This document shows positions 51,244 through 61,913 of a stretch of 64,000 nucleotides of DNA, piece after piece. The stretch spans positions 62,001 through 126,000 of the forward strand of contig JAWLAI010000003.1 of the NCBI GenBank assembly GCA_041395565.1, in the 5' to 3' direction. The notes beneath the pieces are model-generated. The model made no database searches and was not told the origin of the DNA. It saw only the letters and a list, made by a program, of their open reading frames with translations. This DNA is from Pseudomonadota bacterium (GTDB lineage: Bacteria > Pseudomonadota > Gammaproteobacteria > UBA9214). A program made the position numbers and the translations under genes. Each line of letters begins with the position of its first letter. The first letter of the stretch is position 1.

Positions 51244-53079
51244 TCACTCCACCGTAACGGACTTGGCGAGATTACGCGGCTGGTCGATGTCGGTCCCCTT
51301 GAACACCGCGACGTGGTAGGCCAGCAACTGCAGCGGCACCGAGAAGATGACCGGCGCGATACTGTCGTCGGTCGGTGCGACCGGCAGTACCGTGACGCCC
51401 GGTTCGCTGGTAATGCCGACATCGACGTCCGCGAACACGATCAGCTCGCCGCCGCGCGCCCGCACTTCCTGCAGATTCGATTTCAGCTTCTCCAGCAACT
51501 CGTTGTTGGGCGCGACCACGATCACGGGCATGGTGGCATCCACCAGTGCCAGCGGTCCGTGCTTGAGTTCACCCGCCGGATAGGCCTCGGCGTGGATGTA
51601 GGAGATCTCCTTGAGTTTCAGCGCCCCTTCCATCGCCACCGGGTATTGCGCGCCGCGACCGAGGAACAGGGCATTGTGCTTGTTGCCCATCAGGATGTTG
51701 GCCAGTGCGCGGATCTCGTCGTTGAGTTGCAGCGCGTGCTCCACCTTGGACGGCAGGCTGCGCAGTTCGTTGACCAGGCGGGCCTCGGTCTCCTGGCTCA
51801 TGTGGTGCCGTCGTCCCAGCACGATGGTCAGCAGCAGCATCGCGACCAGCTGGGTCGTGAAGGCCTTGGTGGAGGCGACGCCGATCTCGGGGCCGGCGTG
51901 CGTCATCAGCACCAGATCCGACGCGCGCACCAGCGAGCTCTCCGGCACATTGCAGATCGACAGGGCATGACCGAAGCCGAGCCGGCGCGCCTCGTGCAGC
52001 CCGGCCAGGGTATCGGCGGTTTCGCCCGACTGCGACAATGTCACGATCAGCGAGTTCTTGCGCACTACCGGCCGCCGGTATCGGAATTCGCTCGCCACCT
52101 CGACGCTGCACGGGATGCCGGCCAGTGACTCCAGCCAGTAACGCCCCACCATGCCGGCATGGTAACTCGTGCCGCAGGCGATGATATGCACGCCCCGGAC
52201 CTGGTCGAAGATCTCGCGCGCACCGGCGCCGAAGGCCTCTTCCAGCACCCGGTTGCTGCCGATGCGTCCTTCCAGCGTGTCGGCAATCGCGCGCGGCTGT
52301 TCGAAGATCTCCTTCAGCATGTAATGGGCGAACTCGCCCTTGTCGGTGGATCCCAGGCGCAGTGCCGATTTTTTCACCGGGCGCTCGACCACCCGTCCGC
52401 TGGCGTCGTACACCGTGAGCCGGTTGTAGGTGATATCAGCGACGTCCCCTTCCTCGAGGAAGATGAAATCGCTGGTACGCTTGATCAGCGCCGCGACGTC
52501 CGAGGCGATGAGCATGGCGTCGCCGGCGAGCCCGACGACCAGCGGGCTGCCGCGCCGCGCCGCGACCAGACGGCCGGGCTCTTCGCGGCAGATCACGCCC
52601 AGCGCGAAGGCCCCCTCGAGGTCACCCACCGCCGAGCGCACTGCCGCGAGCAGGTCCTGGCCCTGGTCCAGGTAGTGATCGATCTGGTGCACGATCACCT
52701 CGGTATCGGTCTGCGAGGTGAACCGGTAACCGCCGGCACGCTGCTGCGCACGTAGGGTATCGTGATTCTCTATGATGCCGTTATGCACGAGCGCGACGCG
52801 CTCATGACAGACGTGCGGATGCGCGTTCTGCTCGCTGGGCGGACCATGTGTCGCCCAGCGTGTGTGGGCGATGCCTGTCACGCCGCTGAGCGGTGTCACC
52901 TCCAAGGCCTTCACCAGCTCGGCCACCTTGCCGACCTTGCGGACCCGCTCGAGCCGCTCGGCCTCGGTCTGCACGGCGATACCGGCCGAATCGTAACCGC
53001 GATATTCCAGCCGCCGCAGCCCGTCGATCAGTAGCGGTACCACGTCCTGCTGCGCCGCAACACCCACTATTCCGCACAT
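51244..53079 (-). CDS. glmS: Glucosamine-6-phosphate synthase
   Basis: A 611-residue glutamine:fructose-6-phosphate aminotransferase, the first step to UDP-GlcNAc for peptidoglycan and LPS. The N-terminal glutaminase begins with the catalytic Cys2 (MCGIVGVAA), and two SIS isomerase domains follow (ACGTSYHAGM; LGRGAQYPVAMEGALKLKE); the C-terminus is AKSVTVE as in the family. It lies downstream of glmU on the same strand, 123 bp apart. No glmS ribozyme is expected in this lineage and none is seen. Confidence 0.97.
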   Translation of the reverse strand: MCGIVGVAAQQDVVPLLIDGLRRLEYRGYDSAGIAVQTEAERLERVRKVGKVAELVKALEVTPLSGVTGIAHTRWATHGPPSEQNAHPHVCHERVALVHNGIIENHDTLRAQQRAGGYRFTSQTDTEVIVHQIDHYLDQGQDLLAAVRSAVGDLEGAFALGVICREEPGRLVAARRGSPLVVGLAGDAMLIASDVAALIKRTSDFIFLEEGDVADITYNRLTVYDASGRVVERPVKKSALRLGSTDKGEFAHYMLKEIFEQPRAIADTLEGRIGSNRVLEEAFGAGAREIFDQVRGVHIIACGTSYHAGMVGRYWLESLAGIPCSVEVASEFRYRRPVVRKNSLIVTLSQSGETADTLAGLHEARRLGFGHALSICNVPESSLVRASDLVLMTHAGPEIGVASTKAFTTQLVAMLLLTIVLGRRHHMSQETEARLVNELRSLPSKVEHALQLNDEIRALANILMGNKHNALFLGRGAQYPVAMEGALKLKEISYIHAEAYPAGELKHGPLALVDATMPVIVVAPNNELLEKLKSNLQEVRARGGELIVFADVDVGITSEPGVTVLPVAPTDDSIAPVIFSVPLQLLAYHVAVFKGTDIDQPRNLAKSVTVE

Positions 53080-53202
53080 GGTTTCCTGCCTGCACTCGCA
53101 CGGGGATAAACCCCGCCCTGTTTCGTTGATGCCGTTGCCGGGTGGCGCATACTACCGCCTGTGCACCGGCAGCAAATCCCGTCGCACGACCTATGGCATC
53201 GG

Positions 53203-54585
53203 CTACGGCTTCGGTTTTTTCACCGGCCGCTTCCAGCCGCGGCGCGTTACCTGCTCGCTGCGGCTGAGCGTCAGCTCTCCGGCCGGCACATCGCGGGTTA
53301 TGGTGGAGCCCGCCCCGATGGTGGCGCCGTCCGCAACCGTCACCGGCGCCACGAGCTGGGTATCCGAGCCGACGAATACGTCGTCGCCTATGACGGTACG
53401 GTGCTTGTTCGCGCCATCGTAATTACAGGTGATGGTGCCGGCGCCGATATTCACGCCGCGGCCAATGACCGTGTCACCGATGTAGCTCAGGTGATTGATC
53501 TTGGAACCGGCACCGATCTCCGATTTCTTTATCTCGACGAAGTTCCCCACATGGGTATGTTCGGCGAGTCGAGTCTCCGGCCGCACCCGCGCAAACGGAC
53601 CGATGCGCGCCGCGGCGCCGATCACGGCGTCCTCGATCACGCAATTGGCCAGAATCACGACGTCATCCCCCGCGCGAACATTACGCAGCACCACGTTCGG
53701 ACCGATGCTGACACGGTCGCCGAGATGGATGTCGCCCTCCAGCACGGCATTGACGTCGATCAGCACATCCTGCCCGGCGACGAGCGTGCCGCGCAGATCG
53801 AAGCGCGCCGGATCGATCAGCGTCACACCGTCGCGCATGCATTGCTCCGCCTGGCGGCGCTGGTAGCGGCGTTCCTGCAGGGCCAGTTGTGCGCGGTCAT
53901 TGATACCCATCACCTCTGCGACGCTGCTGGCCCCGAAGCCGCGTACGCTGACCCCGTCATTGACGGCGCGCACGACGATATCGGTAAGGTAGAACTCACC
54001 CTGTGAATTGCTGTTATCGAGCGACTCCAGCCAGCGGCGCAATTTCGCCGCCGGCGCGGCGATGAAGCCGGTATTGACCTCGTGGATCGAGCGCTCGGCG
54101 GGGCTGGCATCCTTTTCCTCCACGATGCCGCAGATACTGCCATCGGCGTTGTGCAGGATGCGGCCGTAGCCCGCCGGTTGCTCGAGTTCCGCAGTCAGCA
54201 GGCCGACGAAACCCTGTGCCGCCATGTGGCACAACGGCGCGAGTGTCTCCTTGCGGATCAGCGGTACATCGCCGTACATCACCAGCACGGTATGCCCGTC
54301 CGGGATGGATGGCATGGCCTGTGCCACGGCGTGCCCGGTGCCCAGCTGGCGATCCTGCATGACCCAGTTGACGCCGGCGTCTGCGAATCTGCTGCGCACG
54401 ACCTGCGCGCCATGGCCGATGACGACGTGGACGGCAGCAGCCGCGAGCTGATGCGCGCAGTCGATCACATGCGCAAGCAGCGGCCGGCCCCCCAGCGGAT
54501 GCAGCACCTTGGGCAGATCAGAACGCATGCGCGTCCCCTGCCCGGCGGCAAGAATGACGATACTCAGTGGCATATCAGCGGGCAT
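53203..54585 (-). CDS. glmU: GlmU bifunctional UDP-GlcNAc synthesis enzyme
   Basis: A 460-residue enzyme with an N-terminal uridyltransferase (LAAGQGTRMRSDLPKVLHPL; MYGDVPLI; EVNTG) and a C-terminal left-handed beta-helix acetyltransferase made of hexapeptide repeats (about 255-450; FVEIKKSEIGAGSKINHLSYIGD). It turns GlcN-1-P into UDP-GlcNAc. Start listed at 54585; ATG 54573 (MPLSIVIL) would also fit. Preceding glmS; the atp-glmU-glmS order is conserved in gammaproteobacteria. Confidence 0.97.
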   Translation of the reverse strand: MPADMPLSIVILAAGQGTRMRSDLPKVLHPLGGRPLLAHVIDCAHQLAAAAVHVVIGHGAQVVRSRFADAGVNWVMQDRQLGTGHAVAQAMPSIPDGHTVLVMYGDVPLIRKETLAPLCHMAAQGFVGLLTAELEQPAGYGRILHNADGSICGIVEEKDASPAERSIHEVNTGFIAAPAAKLRRWLESLDNSNSQGEFYLTDIVVRAVNDGVSVRGFGASSVAEVMGINDRAQLALQERRYQRRQAEQCMRDGVTLIDPARFDLRGTLVAGQDVLIDVNAVLEGDIHLGDRVSIGPNVVLRNVRAGDDVVILANCVIEDAVIGAAARIGPFARVRPETRLAEHTHVGNFVEIKKSEIGAGSKINHLSYIGDTVIGRGVNIGAGTITCNYDGANKHRTVIGDDVFVGSDTQLVAPVTVADGATIGAGSTITRDVPAGELTLSRSEQVTRRGWKRPVKKPKP

Positions 54586-54741
54586 ATCCCTGGACGGAAC
54601 TATTGCACAGCAACCCGGCGGTAGGCAAAGGCAATTCGGCTGCCAGTGGTGACAAAAATCCGTGTGAGGCTGGTCGGAACGGCGGCGTGGTACATGGCCT
54701 TGTATCGGCCGGTGGCATCAAACCTGAGCTGTGGACGGGCT

Positions 54742-55230
54742 TCAGTGCAGCACCGGCGCGTGCATGGGTTCGACGCCGTTGAGGATTTCGTCCGGCGTGG
54801 CATCCCGGATCGCGGTTACCCGGATGTGGAACAGGATGGTCTTGCCGGCCATGGGATGGTTGCCGTCCACCGTCAGCTTGCCATCCTCGATGTGGGTGAC
54901 GGTGAAAGTCCGGGTATCGCCCTGGTCGTTCATCATCTCCACCTCGGCGCCGACATGGCGGAACTCGGACGGGACATTTTCCAGATCGTCCGTGTAGGTC
55001 AGGTCCGGGTCGTGCACGCCGAACCCCTCCTCCGGGGTCAGCTCCACCTCGACGGTGTCACCGACCACGCTGCCCTCCAGTTCCTGCTCCACCTTCTCGA
55101 ACAGGTCATGCGGGCCGCCGTGTACATAGCTGATCGGCAGATCGGACTGCTCGAGCACGGTCCCGGCCTCGTCGCTGATCGAATAGGTGAACGTAACCAC
55201 CTTGTTGCGCTCCACGAACTGCGCGGACAT
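54742..55230 (-). CDS. SlyD/FKBP-type peptidyl-prolyl isomerase
   Basis: A 162-residue FKBP-type isomerase of the SlyD/SlpA group: DEAGTVLEQSDLPISYVHGG, a lid insert with TPEEGFGVHDPDL and the marker VDGNHPMAGKTILFHI. The metal-binding His-rich tail of E. coli SlyD is missing (ends HAPVLH). Its ATG overlaps the atpC stop by one base, so it is translationally coupled to the ATP synthase operon. Probably a ribosome-near folding helper. Confidence 0.88.
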   Translation of the reverse strand: MSAQFVERNKVVTFTYSISDEAGTVLEQSDLPISYVHGGPHDLFEKVEQELEGSVVGDTVEVELTPEEGFGVHDPDLTYTDDLENVPSEFRHVGAEVEMMNDQGDTRTFTVTHIEDGKLTVDGNHPMAGKTILFHIRVTAIRDATPDEILNGVEPMHAPVLH

Positions 55231-55649
55231 CAGCGTTTCTTGCGGAGTTTGCGGATGGCGGCCAGCTGCGCCATGGACTCGGCCAGTTCGGCCTGGGCTC
55301 TGGCATAGTCGATATCGGCAGCCTTGTCGGAGAGAATCCTCTCGGCGCGCTCCTTCGCCGCCAGGGCCTGGGCCTCGTCGAGGTCATCGGCGCGGATGGC
55401 GGTATCGGCAAGCACGGTAACCATGTGCGGCTGCACCTCGAGCATGCCACCGGATACGTAGAAGGACAGTTCATCGCCCTCCTGCGACTGCACCCGCACC
55501 TCGCCGGGCTTGAGCCGGGTCAGCAGCTGGGTGTGGCGCGGCGCGATGCCGACCTCGCCCATTTCGGCGGGTGCAAAGACCATCGTCGCGGTGCCGGAGT
55601 AGATCTCGGCCTCGGCGCTGACGATATCGACGTGCAGGGTCATAGCCAT
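55230..55649 (-). CDS. atpC: ATP synthase epsilon subunit
   Basis: A 139-residue F1 subunit with the N-terminal beta-sandwich (MTLHVDIVSAEAEIYSG, GEVGIAPRHTQLLTRLKPGEV) and C-terminal two-helix domain. It couples and can brake the rotor. Last gene of the atp operon proper, 12 bp after atpD. Confidence 0.95.
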   Translation of the reverse strand: MAMTLHVDIVSAEAEIYSGTATMVFAPAEMGEVGIAPRHTQLLTRLKPGEVRVQSQEGDELSFYVSGGMLEVQPHMVTVLADTAIRADDLDEAQALAAKERAERILSDKAADIDYARAQAELAESMAQLAAIRKLRKKR

Positions 55650-55661
55650 GTGCTCTTACTC

Positions 55662-57038
55662 TTACAGTTTCTTGGCCTTCTCGACCGCTTCCTCGATACC
55701 GCCGACCATGTAGAACGCCTGTTCCGGCAAAGCATCATAGTCGCCGTTGACGATGCCCTTGAAGCCGGCGATGGTGTCCTTCAGTGACACGTACTTGCCC
55801 GGTGTGCCGGTGAAGGTCTCGGCCACGAAGAACGGCTGCGACAGGAAGCGCTGGATCTTGCGCGCCCGGGTCACCACCAGCTTGTCCTGCTCCGACAGTT
55901 CGTCCATGCCGAGGATCGCGATGATGTCCTTCAATTCCTTGTAGCGCTGCAAGGTGCCCTGCACGGCGCGCGCGGTATCGTAGTGATCGGCGCCGATCAC
56001 GTTCGGGTCGAGAATGCGCGAGGTGGAATCGAGCGGGTCCACAGCCGGGTAAATACCCAGCTCCGCAACCTGGCGCGACAGCACCAGCGTCGCATCCAGG
56101 TGCGCGAAGGTCGTGGCCGGCGACGGGTCGGTAAGGTCGTCCGCCGGCACGTACACCGCCTGGAACGAGGTGATGGAGCCGGTCTTGGTGGAGGTGATGC
56201 GCTCCTGCAGCACACCCATTTCCTCGGCTAGCGTCGGCTGATAGCCCACCGCGGACGGCATGCGGCCGAGCAGCGCGGACACCTCGGTACCGGCCAGCGT
56301 GTAGCGGTAGATGTTGTCGATGAACATCAGCACGTCACGGCCTTCGTCACGGAAATATTCCGCCATGGTCAGGCCGGTCAGCGCGACGCGCAGGCGATTG
56401 CCGGGCGGTTCGTTCATCTGGCCGTAAACCAGCGAGACCTTGTCGATGACGCCGCCTTCCTTCATCTCGTGGTAGAAGTCGTTGCCTTCGCGGGTACGCT
56501 CACCGACGCCCGCGAAAACCGAGTAGCCGGAGTGCTCGACGGCGATGTTGCGGATCAGCTCCATGAGCGTCACGGTCTTGCCCACGCCGGCGCCGCCGAA
56601 CAGGCCGACCTTGCCGCCCTTGACGATCGGCATGATGAGGTCGATGACCTTGATGCCGGTTTCGAGAATCTCCAGCGCCGCTGCCTGCTCCGCGAAGGTC
56701 GGCGCCGGGCGGTGGATCGGCATGCTGGTCTCCGCGCCGATGTCGCCGGCCTCGTCCACCGGGTTGCCGAGCACGTCCATGATGCGGCCCAGGGTCTTGG
56801 TGCCGACCGGCACCTTGATCGGCTCGCCGGTGTTGAGCACCTCGAGACCGCGGCGCACGCCGTCGGTGGAACCCATGGCGATGGTGCGCACGATACCGTC
56901 GCCCAGCTGCTGCTGCACTTCCAGAGTCAGGTCCGCAGCGCTGACCTTGAGGGCGTCGTAGACCTTCGGCACGGCGTCGCGCGGGAATTCCACGTCGACG
57001 ACGGCGCCGATAATTTCAACAATGTTGCCAGCACTCAT
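55662..57038 (-). CDS. atpD: ATP synthase beta subunit
   Basis: A 458-residue catalytic F1 subunit. P-loop GGAGVGKT, catalytic-Glu region GVGERTREGNDF, the DNIYRYTLAG segment and the C-terminal DELSEQDKLVVTRARKIQRF. The DNIYRYT form differs by one residue from the more common DNIFRFT. Length is normal. A REPIN-like doublet lies between atpG and this gene. Confidence 0.97.
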   Translation of the reverse strand: MSAGNIVEIIGAVVDVEFPRDAVPKVYDALKVSAADLTLEVQQQLGDGIVRTIAMGSTDGVRRGLEVLNTGEPIKVPVGTKTLGRIMDVLGNPVDEAGDIGAETSMPIHRPAPTFAEQAAALEILETGIKVIDLIMPIVKGGKVGLFGGAGVGKTVTLMELIRNIAVEHSGYSVFAGVGERTREGNDFYHEMKEGGVIDKVSLVYGQMNEPPGNRLRVALTGLTMAEYFRDEGRDVLMFIDNIYRYTLAGTEVSALLGRMPSAVGYQPTLAEEMGVLQERITSTKTGSITSFQAVYVPADDLTDPSPATTFAHLDATLVLSRQVAELGIYPAVDPLDSTSRILDPNVIGADHYDTARAVQGTLQRYKELKDIIAILGMDELSEQDKLVVTRARKIQRFLSQPFFVAETFTGTPGKYVSLKDTIAGFKGIVNGDYDALPEQAFYMVGGIEEAVEKAKKL

Positions 57039-57071
57039 GATGGTTTCCTCATAGCTCTAATCTTTGTTTGT

Positions 57072-57132
57072 TGTAGGAGCTCTGCGCAAGCGCGAATCTT
57101 TTCGAACAGACCGCGGCTGGCCCGCACCTACA
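57072..57132. repeat. REPIN-like inverted REP doublet between atpG and atpD
   Basis: Starts with TGTAGGAGC followed by a GCGC-AA-GCGC hairpin; the other end, read on the minus strand, is TGTAGGTGC followed by a GCGG-GCCAG-CCGC hairpin. Two inverted REP units joined by a short linker are the form of a REPIN. The GTAGGAGC head is the REP class spread by RAYT transposases in Pseudomonas and relatives. Confidence 0.6.
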
Positions 57133-57145
57133 CCAAATAAATCCA

Positions 57146-58006
57146 TTACACCGCTGCTGCGCCCCCGACGATCTCCGATATCTCCTGGGTAATCGCAGCC
57201 TGCCGCGCCTTGTTGTAGATCAGTTGCAGCTCGTCGATCAGGTTGCCGGCGTTATCGGTTGCCGCCTTCATGGCGACCATGCGCGCAGCCATCTCGCAGG
57301 CGACGTTTTCCACCACACCCTGGTAAACCAGAGACTCGATGTAGCGGATCATCAGCGCGTCCATGACCGGCTGCGAATCGGGCTCGTAGATATAGTCCCA
57401 GTGTATCTTCAGCTCTTCGTCCTCTTCCCCGGTCACCGGTATCAGCTGCTTGACCTCCGGCTCCTGGCTCATGGTGTTGAGGAAACGGTTGTGCACCAGA
57501 TACAGGCGATCGATATCGCCGGCCTCGTAGGCATCCAGCATCACCTTCACGGTGCCGATCAGCTCGATGATCGACGGCTTGTCACCGAGGTGGGTTGCGG
57601 TGGACACGATATTGCCGCCCATGCGCTTGAAGAAGGAATTGGCCTTGCTGCCGATCAGCGTCAGGTCGATCCCGTAGCCGGCGGCAGTCCACTCCCGCAT
57701 TGCCACGATGGCCTGCTTGAACAGGTTGATGTTCAGACCGCCGCACAGGCCGCGGTCGGTGGAGATGACGATGACCCCGACCCGTTTCACCGGGCGTTCG
57801 ATCAGGTAGGGATGATGGTATTCGGGATGCGACTGCGCGACATGCGAAATCACCCGCTGAATGCGCTCGGCATACGGCCGCGTGGCCAGCATCCGGTCCT
57901 GCGCCTTGCGCATCTTGCTCGCAGCCACCATCTGCATCGCCTTGGTGATCTTCTGCGTGTTCTTGATACTCGCAATCTTGGTGCGGATTTCCTTCGCGCC
58001 TGCCAT
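57146..58006 (-). CDS. atpG: ATP synthase gamma subunit
   Basis: A 286-residue rotor shaft subunit. N-terminal helix EIRTKIASIKNTQKITKAMQMVAASKM and C-terminal ATDNAGNLIDELQLIYNKARQAAITQEI form the coiled coil; the middle has STDRGLCGGLN. Flanked by REP-bearing spacers on both sides. Confidence 0.97.
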   Translation of the reverse strand: MAGAKEIRTKIASIKNTQKITKAMQMVAASKMRKAQDRMLATRPYAERIQRVISHVAQSHPEYHHPYLIERPVKRVGVIVISTDRGLCGGLNINLFKQAIVAMREWTAAGYGIDLTLIGSKANSFFKRMGGNIVSTATHLGDKPSIIELIGTVKVMLDAYEAGDIDRLYLVHNRFLNTMSQEPEVKQLIPVTGEEDEELKIHWDYIYEPDSQPVMDALMIRYIESLVYQGVVENVACEMAARMVAMKAATDNAGNLIDELQLIYNKARQAAITQEISEIVGGAAAV

Positions 58007-58028
58007 TTGCTCACCTGTTCCGGAATGC

Positions 58029-58143
58029 TGTAGGAGCGGACCGCGTCCGCGAGTTCAATTGCCTGCCGCGCAACGTACCCGGATGTACGAGTGCCGTGCG
58101 CGGCAGGAAGCCGGAAACGGCCCGACAACGCGCTCCTGTATCA
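58029..58143. repeat. REPIN-like element between atpA and atpG
   Basis: A TGTAGGAGC head leads into the perfect hairpin GCGGAC-CGC-GTCCGC (58037-58051). The centre carries an 11-bp perfect inverted repeat CCTGCCGCGCA / TGCGCGGCAGG (58062-58072, 58097-58107) enclosing CGTAC-CCGGAT-GTACG. The far end on the minus strand reads TACAGGAGCGC, a diverged head. It fills nearly the whole atpA-atpG spacer. Confidence 0.6.
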
Positions 58144-58157
58144 GCAATCCCCATCGT

Positions 58158-59699
<1,542 letters not shown>

Positions 59700-59727
59700 A
59701 GTCGTTTACCTTGGATAAACCTTCAAT

Positions 59728-60264
59728 TCAGTGGCTCAGCGCGGTGCCCAGGCGCTCCAGCTTGCCGCGCACGGAACCGTCTATCACCAGGTCGCCGGCA
59801 CGGATGATGGCGCCGCCCAGCAGGCTCGCATCGGTCTTGCAGGTCAGTTCGATCTCGCGACCGAGGCGTCGGCGCAGGCCCTCGATGATGCTGGCCTGCT
59901 GTGCATCGGTGGCAGGAAAGGCGGTGGTCAGTTCGGCCTGCACGCGGCCTTCGGCCTTGCTGCGCTCGATCTCGAACAGGGCGGCGATGTCCGGCAGCAG
60001 CGCCAGCCGGCGATTGTCGGCCAGCACGCGCACGAAGTTGGCGCAGCTGCCGTCCAGCCGGGCGCCGGCGATGTCGACGATCAGGTCGGCCAGCTGCGTT
60101 TCGGTCACGCGCGGATTCTCGATCAGCCGCTGCATGGTGGGATCTGCCGCTACCATGGACAGCAGCTCCAGCATCCCGGACCACTCCTTCAGGGCGCCCT
60201 GCTCGCGGGCATGCAGGAATGCGGCGTGCGCGTACGGGCGTGCGACGGTGAGGGTTTCGGCCAT
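59728..60264 (-). CDS. atpH: ATP synthase delta subunit
   Basis: A 178-residue stator subunit (OSCP-like), helical N-terminal domain (ARPYAHAAFLHAREQG) and C-terminal TDASLLGGAIIRAGDLVIDGSVRGKL, which holds the b subunit to F1. 9 bp after atpF. Confidence 0.95.
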   Translation of the reverse strand: MAETLTVARPYAHAAFLHAREQGALKEWSGMLELLSMVAADPTMQRLIENPRVTETQLADLIVDIAGARLDGSCANFVRVLADNRRLALLPDIAALFEIERSKAEGRVQAELTTAFPATDAQQASIIEGLRRRLGREIELTCKTDASLLGGAIIRAGDLVIDGSVRGKLERLGTALSH

Positions 60265-60273
60265 GGGTTATGC

Positions 60274-60744
60274 CTACAGTTCCGCCGCCAGTTTTTCGAG
60301 CAGTTCGGCATGGGTGCCCGCGTTGACCTCGCGCTCCAGCACCTTGCCGGCACCGGCCAGCGCGATGGAGACGACCTGCCCACGCAGGCTCTCCTTGACG
60401 CGGTTGACCTCCTGCTCGATCTCGGCCGCAGCAGCCGTCTTGATACGGTTGCCCTCGGCACGCGCGTCGTCCTTGGCCTCGTCGATGATCTCGGCGGCGC
60501 GCTTGTCGGCGCGGCTGATGATCTCGCCGGCCTGCGCCTTGGCGTCACGCAGGATCTCGCGCGCACGCTCCTCGGCGAGTTCCTTTTCGTGCTTGCCGCG
60601 CTCGGCCGCGGCCAGGCCATCGGCGATCTTCCTGCGGCGTTCCTCGAGCGCGTTCATGATCGGCGGCCAGACAAACCTCATGCAGAACCACACGAATACG
60701 ATGAACGTGAGGGTCTGCCCGATCAGTGTCGCATTGAAATTCAT
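60274..60744 (-). CDS. atpF: ATP synthase b subunit
   Basis: A 156-residue stator stalk subunit. One N-terminal membrane helix (residues 5-27, LIGQTLTFIVFVWFCMRFVWP) and a long charged coiled coil (about 30-140). Length equals E. coli AtpF (156). Confidence 0.96.
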   Translation of the reverse strand: MNFNATLIGQTLTFIVFVWFCMRFVWPPIMNALEERRRKIADGLAAAERGKHEKELAEERAREILRDAKAQAGEIISRADKRAAEIIDEAKDDARAEGNRIKTAAAAEIEQEVNRVKESLRGQVVSIALAGAGKVLEREVNAGTHAELLEKLAAEL

Positions 60745-60783
60745 GCTTGCACCTCAGTGTGGTAACGATATCTGCTGACGCCC

Positions 60784-61017
60784 TTACGACACCACGGCGA
60801 ACATGACATACATGGCCAGACCGACCGCGATCATCGGCACCGCGTCGACCAGACCCATGACGATGAAAAACTGGGTGCGCAGCATCGGGATCAGTTCCGG
60901 CTGACGCGCGGCACCTTCCAGGAAACGGCCGCCGAGGATACCGATGCCGACCGCGGCGCCCAGCGCACCGAGGCCCATCATCAGGCCACCCGCGATATAG
61001 AGTAATGCGTTTTCCAT
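60784..61017 (-). CDS. atpE: ATP synthase c subunit
   Basis: A 77-residue rotor-ring subunit of two membrane helices with the loop FLEGAARQPEL. The ion-binding residue is the Asp in GLVDAVPMIAVGL, with the surroundings of the proton-type ring and no Na+-type Gln/Glu signature. Length near the E. coli 79. Confidence 0.96.
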   Translation of the reverse strand: MENALLYIAGGLMMGLGALGAAVGIGILGGRFLEGAARQPELIPMLRTQFFIVMGLVDAVPMIAVGLAMYVMFAVVS

Positions 61018-61055
61018 GTTGCTCTCCTAGAGTTGGGTACTGTTGCAATACAAAA

Positions 61056-61913
61056 TCAGTGGTGCTCCTGGTGCGCCATGTCCAGGTACACGATGGTCAG
61101 TGTCATGAAGATGAACGCCTGCAGGGTGATGATCAGGATGTGGAAGATGGCCCAGCCGAGCTGCAGCAGCCCGCCGAAACCGCCCAGCACGAAGCCGCCG
61201 CCGTACATCAGCGCGATCAGGATGAAGATCATCTCGCCGGCGTACATGTTGCCGAAGAGTCGCAGCGCCAGCGAGATCGGCTTGGAAATCAGCGTCACGC
61301 CTTCCAGCAGCAGGTTGATCGGGAACATCCATTTCGGGAACGGCTGGAACGCCAGCTCGCCGAAAAAGCCGCCGAAGCCCTTGACCTTGATGCTGTAATA
61401 GAGCACCAGCACGAACACCGACAGCGACAGGCCGAAAGTGACGTTGGGGTCGGTGGAAGGCACGATCTTGAGATGGCCCACACCCAGCAGCCCGGCCAGC
61501 CAAGGGACGTGATCCACGGCGAGCAGGTCCATCAGGTTCATCAGGAAGATCCACACGAACAGGGTCAGCGCGAGCGGCGCGACCAGCGGGTTGCGGCCGG
61601 AGAACGAGCCGCGCACGCTGTCGTCGATGAACTCGACGATCCATTCGACGAAGTTCTGCCAGCCGGCGGGTGTATCGACGCTGGCGCGTTTCGCCACCGT
61701 GCGGAACAGCCACAGGAACAGCACGCCGAGCCCGATGGAGAACAGCATGCTGTCGACGTTGATGGCCCAGAACCCCATCGCCGCGGCGTCCTGGCTGCTG
61801 TGCGCGAAACCCCAGTGCCCGGCATGTTCGTGCCCCGCGGGAAATTTGCCGAAGGTCAGGTTGGTCAGATGATGCTTGATGTACTCTGACGATGTCAGTG
61901 TTTCAGACGACAT
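61056..61913 (-). CDS. atpB: ATP synthase a subunit
   Basis: A 285-residue membrane subunit forming the proton half-channels with about six helices. The essential Arg lies in SLALRLFGNMYAGEM; the C-terminal helix has GLLQLGWAIFHILIITLQAFIF. Starts 10 bp before the atpI end (overlap). Confidence 0.96.
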   Translation of the reverse strand: MSSETLTSSEYIKHHLTNLTFGKFPAGHEHAGHWGFAHSSQDAAAMGFWAINVDSMLFSIGLGVLFLWLFRTVAKRASVDTPAGWQNFVEWIVEFIDDSVRGSFSGRNPLVAPLALTLFVWIFLMNLMDLLAVDHVPWLAGLLGVGHLKIVPSTDPNVTFGLSLSVFVLVLYYSIKVKGFGGFFGELAFQPFPKWMFPINLLLEGVTLISKPISLALRLFGNMYAGEMIFILIALMYGGGFVLGGFGGLLQLGWAIFHILIITLQAFIFMTLTIVYLDMAHQEHH

